Notes under the pieces: generated by a model
Seen by the model: the letters and a program-made list of their open reading frames with translations, nothing else
What the model was told of the DNA's origin: nothing
The model's database searches: none
Made by a program: the position numbers and the translations under genes
Shown: positions 32,541 through 37,878 of the stretch, one piece after another
How the letters are laid out: each line of letters starts with the position of its first letter
Numbering within the stretch: the stretch's first letter is position 1
Origin: Segatella copri
GTDB taxonomy: Bacteria > Bacteroidota > Bacteroidia > Bacteroidales > Bacteroidaceae
Direction of reading: 5' to 3'
Assembly (NCBI RefSeq): GCF_019127135.1
Contig: NZ_JAHOEA010000036.1
Coordinates: forward strand, 1-37,878
DNA length: 37,878 bases

Positions 32541-33875
32541 TTAAATATGTCCTTCCTTATAGAACTTCAACATGTTGATGTTGAGGATGGCGAGGTATTT
32601 GGCCTGGAGTTCGTTCTGCTTCGCTTTGAGCAGGTTATCCTTTCCTGTTCTTAGCTCAACGATATTCTTCAATCCCAGCTTAAACTGCTCGCTCAGCAGA
32701 TTGTAACTGGTCTGGGCACTCTCGCTGCTAACCTTTGCCGCCTTAAACTGGCTCTGGTTGGTGGTAGCCTGCAACCAGTAGTTCTCAATGGTAGAGTAGA
32801 GCTGAGTCTGCTGGTTCTTCAGGTCGAGCTGGATGCTTTCGCGCTCAATCAACGCCTTGTTCACCTGAGTCTTGGTGGTTCGGTTTTCAAAGAGCGGGAT
32901 GCTCACTCCTACGCCGCCTCCAACGCTGAAGTTGGTCTTCAACTGCTTGCCAAGACCATTGCTGTTCATGGAAGTATTGCTGGTAGAAATACCTGCGTTA
33001 GCGCTGATGGTAGGCAGCTTGCCCGCCTTCGCAATCTTGATGTTCAAGTCGTTCTGAGCCAACTGATTCCTGATGGTCTTGAACTCCGGACGGTTTTCGA
33101 GAGCCGCAGCATAGACTCCGTTCATTGCCGGAACAGCCACGAGAGCCATCTCATCGGTGGTATTCGGAATCTCGATGTCAAAAGCTTCATCGCTTGTAAT
33201 CTGAAGCAGTTCCTTCAACTGTCGCTTATAGTTCTTCACATTGCTTTCAGCCTGCACGATGTTGAATTCATCCTGAGCCCGCTGAGCGGTGAGCTGTGCC
33301 AGGTCAGCCTGACTCATCTTGCCTATCTTCACCATCTCCTTGCCCCGTTCTTCATTCTGCTGGCTCGAGAGATAGCTCTCCTTGTTCACCTGGATAGCCT
33401 CTGTAGAGTAGAGAATCTGCACGTAGAGCTGCGCAATCTGTTCCTGCAGTTTGATAGCTTGGGTAGCCGAATCGAGCTGTGCAGCCTCGGCAGAGAGCTG
33501 GTTCAGTTTTACCTGATTATGGTTCTTGTTTCCATTCCAGATGGTGTAGTTACCCATCACGGAGTAGCTTCCGTTGTAATACACCTTGTCGATGCTGGCT
33601 CTTGAGAAACCATCACCGCTGATACCGCTAGCCACCCAAGGAGTATAGTTCACGCTTTGGTTGGTGCTGGCGCTGAGCGACGGAAGCAGAGCAGCTTTCG
33701 ACTGCAGATAATCTTCTTGGGCGCTGGCCTTGTTGAGTTGCGTCTTCTGAAGAGCGATGTTGTTGGCAAGCGCATAGTCGATACAGTCTTTCAGCGACCA
33801 TTGTTTTGCCTGCGTTGCTAATGGTGCCGCCACAAGAAGCAGAGCAGCCATTGCGTTTTTTACTTTTCCGTTCAT
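32541..33875 (-). CDS. TolC-family outer-membrane efflux channel
   Basis: 444 residues. A signal peptide ends near TQAKQ (24), and two OEP repeats follow with the paired long coiled coils and strands typical of TolC (WSLKDCIDYALANNIALQKT; AQLYVQILYSTEAIQVNKES; second repeat with NRPEFKTIRNQLAQNDLNIK and AGKLPTISANAGIS). The protein trimerises to span the outer membrane and periplasm and works with the adaptor and MacB-like pump encoded after it. It is the first gene of the operon and carries its promoter. Terminal residues FYKEGHI show no lipobox or C-terminal oddity. Confidence 0.92.
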   Translation of the reverse strand: MNGKVKNAMAALLLVAAPLATQAKQWSLKDCIDYALANNIALQKTQLNKASAQEDYLQSKAALLPSLSASTNQSVNYTPWVASGISGDGFSRASIDKVYYNGSYSVMGNYTIWNGNKNHNQVKLNQLSAEAAQLDSATQAIKLQEQIAQLYVQILYSTEAIQVNKESYLSSQQNEERGKEMVKIGKMSQADLAQLTAQRAQDEFNIVQAESNVKNYKRQLKELLQITSDEAFDIEIPNTTDEMALVAVPAMNGVYAAALENRPEFKTIRNQLAQNDLNIKIAKAGKLPTISANAGISTSNTSMNSNGLGKQLKTNFSVGGGVGVSIPLFENRTTKTQVNKALIERESIQLDLKNQQTQLYSTIENYWLQATTNQSQFKAAKVSSESAQTSYNLLSEQFKLGLKNIVELRTGKDNLLKAKQNELQAKYLAILNINMLKFYKEGHI

Positions 33876-33968
33876 AATCTTCTTCTATTTTCTTTTTTAC
33901 CTGTTTTATTTGTTTCAGAAAGATATTAATCTGATTGCATTTAGACGGAAAAGTTTAGTATAAAGTTT

Positions 33969-33976
33969 CAAATTTA
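33969..33976 (-). promoter_or_regulatory. -7 box of the efflux operon
   Basis: The minus strand reads TAAATTTG, matching TAnnTTTG, 94 bp upstream of the TolC-like start. The -33 region has only a weak TTG. No regulator gene lies adjacent. Confidence 0.5.
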
Positions 33977-34024
33977 ACAATCCTTGTGATTTTTGTAAAA
34001 AAATGGAAAGGGAGGGGAAAAGAA

Positions 34025-34060
34025 AAATCCGTGAGCAAGATGCATCTTGCTCACGGATTT
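34025..34060 (-). terminator. Terminator: perfect 36-bp palindrome
   Basis: AAATCCGTGAGCAAGATG (34025-34042) is followed directly by its exact reverse complement (34043-34060). On the minus strand a T-rich stretch follows, so it should terminate the gene at 34128. A smaller dyad, CGGATT-N3-AATCCG, lies at 34098-34112. Confidence 0.8.
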
Positions 34061-34127
34061 GATTCTGTGGCTATCTGGTATCCGTTAGGTGTCCTGCCGG
34101 ATTTGCAATCCGCATCAATCACCTTAT

Positions 34128-34793
34128 TTATCTGATATTTCTGATGATTTCCTCAGCCTTATCCTTTTCGCTGTCAAAGCTGAATACTTTATAGATGAGG
34201 CCTGTATTCTGAAGATCCACGATATGTGGCGCCATCATTTTGAGCGCTTTCAGCTGTTCGTCGTCGAAAGGGAATATCTTCATGATGCGGACCACCTGGG
34301 CGCAGGAATAATAGCAGCCGAGGCTTGCCACTTCTATCAGGTCGAACTTGTTGTCGTCGAAGCTTGCTTTCTTCACCTTATTATATAGTTTGGAGAAGGA
34401 AGCATCATCGAGGCTGTAGCCGTAATCCATTCTGCCATCGGGATCACATCTTCCATCGTAGATGGGTGGGGTAGGGTGTTGTGGCTGCTGTACATTAGAT
34501 GTCTGGCTGTTGGGTTCTATGATTTTTGTATCGTACTGCACAACCTTTCCGTTTCTGTCGAAGAAGACCGTGATGTACTTGGAATCTCCAAACAGATAAT
34601 TATATTTGTCATATTCCCATTTGTCCCCATACATGTCGAAACTGGTGAGCTTAGGTTCTCCGAGAATGGCAATCACTTCCTGCTTGGTCATTCCCCGCTC
34701 CACGTTTCTTTTTCCTTTAGCCGAAGCCGAGAGGCATGCGGCAAACATCAATATGGTTGTGGCGATAAGCGCCATCCAATCATTTCTTTTCAT
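34128..34793 (-). CDS. BamE/SmpA-like and DUF4476 domain protein
   Basis: 221 residues. A signal peptide covers about residues 1-26 (ACLSASAKG). Residues 30-90 resemble the BamE/SmpA fold: ERGMTKQEVIAILGEPKLTS, then YLFGDSKYITVFFDRNGKVV. After a proline-rich linker, residues about 120-215 match DUF4476 (FSKLYNKVKKASFDDNKFDL; GCYYSCAQVVRIMKIFPFDD; FSFDSEKDKAEEIIR). It should be periplasmic. Neither domain gives a proven function; the BamE-like half may bind envelope proteins. It is monocistronic with its own -7 box. A scrap of a second copy lies at 26025. Confidence 0.75.
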   Translation of the reverse strand: MKRNDWMALIATTILMFAACLSASAKGKRNVERGMTKQEVIAILGEPKLTSFDMYGDKWEYDKYNYLFGDSKYITVFFDRNGKVVQYDTKIIEPNSQTSNVQQPQHPTPPIYDGRCDPDGRMDYGYSLDDASFSKLYNKVKKASFDDNKFDLIEVASLGCYYSCAQVVRIMKIFPFDDEQLKALKMMAPHIVDLQNTGLIYKVFSFDSEKDKAEEIIRNIR

Positions 34794-34836
34794 AAGCGAT
34801 ACTGTTTTTATAAGTTATTATATTGTTTTATGGTTG

Positions 34837-34844
34837 CAAAAGTA
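34837..34844 (-). promoter_or_regulatory. -7 box of the BamE-like gene
   Basis: The minus strand reads TACTTTTG, matching TAnnTTTG, 44 bp before the ATG. A hairpin (34872-34879 with 34892-34899) lies just upstream of it. Confidence 0.55.
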
Positions 34845-35088
34845 CAGCTTTCTTTTGAAATAAAAAGAGAAGGATTCCCTAAAGTAGAAGGGGGAATCCC
34901 TATTTCCGATTTTGGTTATTTGTTTCACTTTTCGGGAATGGCTGTGATTATAAAAAGAGATTATTATTTACTGCTAAAGCCTAATATGACTGAATAAACG
35001 CACCGAGATGACTGGGTAAGTAACGAAAGGCGTTTAATCAGATTCAATGAACTAATATATTAAGTATACGAAGCCTGTTTCTAGAAGA

Positions 35089-35163
35089 TTCCGACTGCAG
35101 TCAGCAGCTCTGCTGAGCCTAGTCAGCAGGTCTGCTGACTGCAGTCGGAAGGTCTGCTGAGCC
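35089..35163. repeat. Nested inverted repeats before the 23-bp array
   Basis: TTCCGACTGCAGTCAGCAG (35089-35107) is exactly inverted at 35132-35150. The loop contains a second dyad, CTGCTGA-N6-TCAGCAG, and TCTGCTGAGCCTAGT occurs twice (near 35109 and 35153). Apart from these, 34900-35088 holds nothing recognisable. Confidence 0.75.
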
Positions 35164-35177
35164 TAGTGACAATACTC

Positions 35178-35363
35178 TTTAGTTGTACGACAATACCCCC
35201 TTTAGTTGTACGACTATACACCTTTTAGTTGTACGACTATACACTCTTTAGTTGTACGACTATATACCTTTTAGTTGTACAACTATACATCTTTTGGTTG
35301 TACAACTATACACCTTTTGGTTGTACGACTATATACCTTTTGGTTGTACAACTGTATACCACC
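35178..35363. repeat. Tandem array, eight 23-bp units
   Basis: Units begin at 35178, 35201, 35224, 35247, 35270, 35293, 35316 and 35339, exactly 23 bp apart; the last is 25 bp. Each has TTT(A/G)GTTGTAC(G/A)AC followed by TATAcACC-like sequence, and GTTGTACAAC is itself palindromic. There are no spacers, so this is not a CRISPR array. As 23 is not a multiple of three and stops occur, it is non-coding. It stands directly before the decayed gene at 35364. Confidence 0.85.
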
Positions 35364-36393
35364 TTTAGAGTCGAACCATGAAGCGAATAAGTTTACGGCA
35401 AGACTTCTGCTCCATCATTTCCTCAGCAAGGAGAATATGGAATGGTTGGCTCAATATGCCGAGTTTGGCTTGGTGAATGAGCAGAAGTTGGCTCTAGTCT
35501 TCGTGAGAGAAGTGGGTGCGATAGATAATGCTACTTATCGCCAGCTGGATTCTTCGATTACTCATGCCCGTGCACGCTTGGAGATTCATAAGCTTTGCGA
35601 CCTTGGATTTATCGAGAAGAAAGGGCAAGGTCGTAACACTTATTATATAAGAACCTCCAAGGTGGTATCCTTAGGAGAAAGGTTACGACCTCAAGGTGAA
35701 AGGTTACTACCTCAGCTTGGTACATTATGCGAAAGGTTACTACCTCAGCATGGTACATTATGCGAAAGGTTACTACCTCAGCATGGTACATTATGCGAAA
35801 GGATACCACCTCAGCATGGTACATTATGCGAAAGGATACCACCTCAGCATGGTACATTATGCGAAAGGATACCACCTCAGCATGGTACATTATGCGAAAG
35901 GATACCACCTCAGCATGGTACATTATGCGAAAAGATACCACCTCAGCATGGTACATTGGGAGAAAAGATACCACTTCAGCATGGTACATTGGGAGAAAAG
36001 ATACCACCTCAGCATGGTACATTAGGCGAAAGATACCAAGGTGAGAACGAAAGGTACCAAGCTTTTGGAGAAAGGTACCAAGGTGCAAATCGGGAAGAAT
36101 TGTTGCTTCTGTTGCCTGATGATATAAAAAAGAGAATTGATGAGGTCGGGAAAAGGGTTCCTAAAGATGTTCTTAATAAGCTGGTGGTTGATATGTGTTC
36201 TATTGTTCCTTTAAGTATGGATGCCTTTCTGTATTGCTACATAGAAATTCAAAGTCATTCAAAAATAAGAATATTAAGGTTCTGTTGGAAAACAATCAGC
36301 TCTTCTATTGGATTCCGGAGATGATTAATCATCCACGGCAAAAAATATGTTGCTGACCCTTCGATGGCGAGAAGTAATAGCAAGAAAAAATAA
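35364..36393 (+). pseudogene. Decayed AlbA/RecG-like DNA-binding ATPase: C-terminal half with minisatellite and two frameshifts
   Basis: The frame contains NKFTARLLLHHFLSKENMEW and KLALVFVREVGAIDNATYRQ, then KLCDLGFIEKKGQGRNTYYI, which match the winged-helix C-terminal part of AlbA_2/HATPase_c_4 proteins often annotated as RecG-like helicases or ATP-binding proteins. The N-terminal AlbA and ATPase parts are absent; the 23-bp array occupies that place. A 33-bp repeat region follows, then a second winged helix. There the frame breaks: one base appears lost near 36226-36230 (giving VLLHRNSKSFKNKNIKVLLE in another frame, then FYWIPEMINHPRQK) and one A gained near 36342-36347, after which YVADPSMARSNSKKK ends at 36391-36393. 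If any product is made, it could start at ATG 35437. Confidence 0.65.
35692..36038 (+). repeat. 33-bp minisatellite, ten units, inside the decayed gene
   Basis: CTCAGC-starting units occur at 35711, 35744, 35777, 35810, 35843, 35876, 35909, 35942, 35975 and 36008, exactly 33 bp apart. Partial units (GAAAGGTTAC and GAAAGGTACCAAG words) flank both ends. In frame they encode an 11-residue unit, TLCERIPPQHG. All three plus-strand frames and one minus-strand frame stay open across the array. Confidence 0.9.
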
Positions 36394-36401
36394 TAGCAAT
36401 C

Positions 36402-36434
36402 TCCCCTTGGGCTGCCAAAGGCAATCCAAGGGGA
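36402..36434. terminator. Bidirectional hairpin terminator
   Basis: TCCCCTTGG (36402-36410) pairs with CCAAGGGGA (36426-36434). On the minus strand it is followed by an A/T-rich stretch with six T residues, suiting the Sel1-repeat gene. Confidence 0.65.
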
Positions 36435-36469
36435 ATTTTGAAATGACGTTGTTGAGGCGTTTGGTTGGT

Positions 36470-37878
36470 TTATGGGCTCACCATTACACCTCTGTCTTTA
36501 TTGTTAGCAGCCTTTTGCTCCCAAAAATTAGCCTTAGCGAGGTTTATGGGAAGTCCTACCAGTCCTTTGCGGTACCCCTCAGCTAGCAGCTTTTGAGCTG
36601 GGTAACAACCGAGATTTGCTGATTTTTCAAACAGCCTACCAGCTTCTTTAACATCTCTCATTAAGCCTCCCTTCCCTTGCTCATAAAAGCGACCTAAGTT
36701 GTAAAGTGCCATAGCATCATCTTTTTTAGCTGCCATTTCAAACCAAAGGCGGGCTTGTGTAACATCTTTATTTACATGGATGCCATTTTCGTAGTAGAGA
36801 CCTAACAAATTCTGCGCCTCTGCAAATCCTAATTCTGCCGCTTTCTTGAAGTATGTGAAAGCCTCTGCTTGGTTTTTCTCCACAATTAATCCTGAATGAT
36901 AAAACATTCCAACTTGGCATATCGCATCTGGGATTCCTGCATCTGCAGCTTTTTTGAACCAACTGAAGCCCTCGTTATAATTCTGTTGTGTGCCTATGCC
37001 GTTAAAATACATACTGGCTAGACTGTATTGCGCCTCGGCTTGCCCTTGTTGTGCTGCTTTGTATGCCCAATTATAAGCTTCGACCATATCTTTTTCGCAT
37101 CCCTCTCCATTGAGGTAGCATATTGCTAGTTTGAATTGTGCTTCAGAGTATCCTTGTTCTGCTGCTTTCTTGAACCATTTGAATGCCTCTTTAGAGTTTT
37201 GTTCGATACCTAACCCCTGTTCATATGCTGCCCCAATGTTGTGTTGCGCTCTCGGATTTCCTTGCTCGGCAGCTTTCTTAAACCAAAGAAAGGCTTCTTT
37301 AGAATCTGTTTCGCAGCCAGTTCCTTTAAAGTAACAATATGCGAGCATAAATTCTGCATCTATGTTTCCTTGCTCTGCAGCTTTTTTATACCAATAAAAA
37401 GCTTGCTCAGGATTTATCTCACATCCTTCACCTTTGTCGTAACATTGTGCTAAATAGTATTGTGAATAGACATGACCTAAATCAGCAGATTTCTTAAACA
37501 AAGCGAATGCCTTCTCTAAGTTCTTTTCGCATCCATAGCCGTTCTTATAGCAATCCGCAAGACATGATAACGCAATTGCGTCATTTTCGTTCTCACTTTT
37601 ATTAAGCCATTTGAAGGCTTCATCATAGTTTTGATTCGCATAACAACTTACTCCTAATGCAAAACTTGGCTTCGTGCATCCATTTACAAAAGCTTTGGTT
37701 AACCACGTTTCTGCTTCTTTATAATCTTGGTCTACTCCTAAACCTTGGTAATAATAGTAGCCAACGGCATATTGAGAATCGGCATCACCTTGTTCTGCTG
37801 CTTTCTTGAACCATTTGAATGCCTCTTTAGAGTTTTGTTCGATACCTAACCCCTGTTCATATGCTGCCCCAATGTTGT
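36470..37878 (-). CDS. Sel1-repeat (TPR-like) protein, N-terminus beyond the window
   Basis: The frame is open from the window edge to the stop at 36470, giving 469 residues of the C-terminal part; the conserved repeats continue upstream of 37501, so no start lies there. It is built of about 12 Sel1 repeats of 36 residues, each with the pattern A..WFKKAAEQG...AQ..LG..Y..G.G, for example EAFKWFKKAAEQGYSEAQFK. Repeats are most regular in the middle and end with a short tail (NNKDRGVMVSP). Sel1 solenoids bind other proteins; in bacteria they serve in signalling, envelope or effector roles. A 91-bp stretch (37152-37242) recurs exactly at 37788-37878. Confidence 0.85.
   Translation of the reverse strand, partial: NIGAAYEQGLGIEQNSKEAFKWFKKAAEQGDADSQYAVGYYYYQGLGVDQDYKEAETWLTKAFVNGCTKPSFALGVSCYANQNYDEAFKWLNKSENENDAIALSCLADCYKNGYGCEKNLEKAFALFKKSADLGHVYSQYYLAQCYDKGEGCEINPEQAFYWYKKAAEQGNIDAEFMLAYCYFKGTGCETDSKEAFLWFKKAAEQGNPRAQHNIGAAYEQGLGIEQNSKEAFKWFKKAAEQGYSEAQFKLAICYLNGEGCEKDMVEAYNWAYKAAQQGQAEAQYSLASMYFNGIGTQQNYNEGFSWFKKAADAGIPDAICQVGMFYHSGLIVEKNQAEAFTYFKKAAELGFAEAQNLLGLYYENGIHVNKDVTQARLWFEMAAKKDDAMALYNLGRFYEQGKGGLMRDVKEAGRLFEKSANLGCYPAQKLLAEGYRKGLVGLPINLAKANFWEQKAANNKDRGVMVSP

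Noticed and set aside
34476..34997. Plus-strand open frame covering the start of the BamE-like gene
   Set aside because: It runs antisense to a gene with clear signal peptide and domain motifs and has no promoter.
35178..35363. CRISPR array
   Set aside because: Units follow one another with no unique spacers, and no cas gene is present.

Overview
The window looks like chromosomal DNA of a gut Bacteroidota of the Prevotella/Segatella (P. copri-like) group. The evidence is the recurring TAnnTTTG -7 promoter box with a TTTG-like -33 box about 19 bp upstream, weak Shine-Dalgarno sequences, a SusC/SusD pair, lipoproteins with acidic residues after the lipobox cysteine, and a cobalamin riboswitch driving a surface vitamin B12 uptake operon. 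No tRNA, rRNA, CRISPR array, phage module or intact transposase was seen. Genus is inferred from style and protein resemblance; no search was run.

Layout. (1) 1-5.2 kb: a flippase-like membrane protein, a secreted divergent pectinesterase whose promoter carries three equally spaced inverted repeats, a convergent outer-membrane porin, a PaaI-type thioesterase, and a 46-aa membrane peptide gene with its own promoter. (2) 5.2-8.1 kb, minus strand: a C-terminal remnant of a probable GH20 hexosaminidase abutting a CopA-like P1B ATPase that appears to lack its nucleotide-binding domain, then a small heat shock protein. (3) 8.4-15.7 kb: a glycan-use block of GH3 glycosidase with PA14 insert, SusC and SusD, separated by look-alike terminators. 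(4) 15.7-18.9 kb: a zeta-toxin-like kinase with an overlapping small partner gene, sitting on the tail of a destroyed outer-membrane gene; then glycerate kinase and a HAD phosphatase, which have separate promoters. (5) 18.9-24.2 kb: riboswitch-BtuB-BtuG-like-DUF4465, a B12 capture and import operon. (6) 24.3-28.7 kb: EttA-like ABC-F protein, a gene fragment, a thioredoxin/TonB-C fusion, MgtC, and a methyltransferase. (7) 28.8-33.9 kb, minus strand: a tripartite MacAB-TolC-type efflux operon whose three internal junctions each hold a different repeated sequence. (8) 34-37.9 kb: a BamE-like/DUF4476 protein, a 23-bp x 8 tandem array, a decayed AlbA/RecG-like gene with a 33-bp x 10 minisatellite, and a Sel1-repeat protein cut by the window edge.

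Themes. Several genes sit next to C-terminal scraps of unrelated genes (5260, 15728, 26025), which suggests deletion or replacement at 3' ends. Short repeats have spread between and into genes. The most notable items are the N-domain-less metal ATPase, the three 41-bp-phased operators, the B12 operon with its two-domain BtuG-like protein, the repeat-punctuated efflux operon, and the minisatellite-bearing regulator pseudogene.
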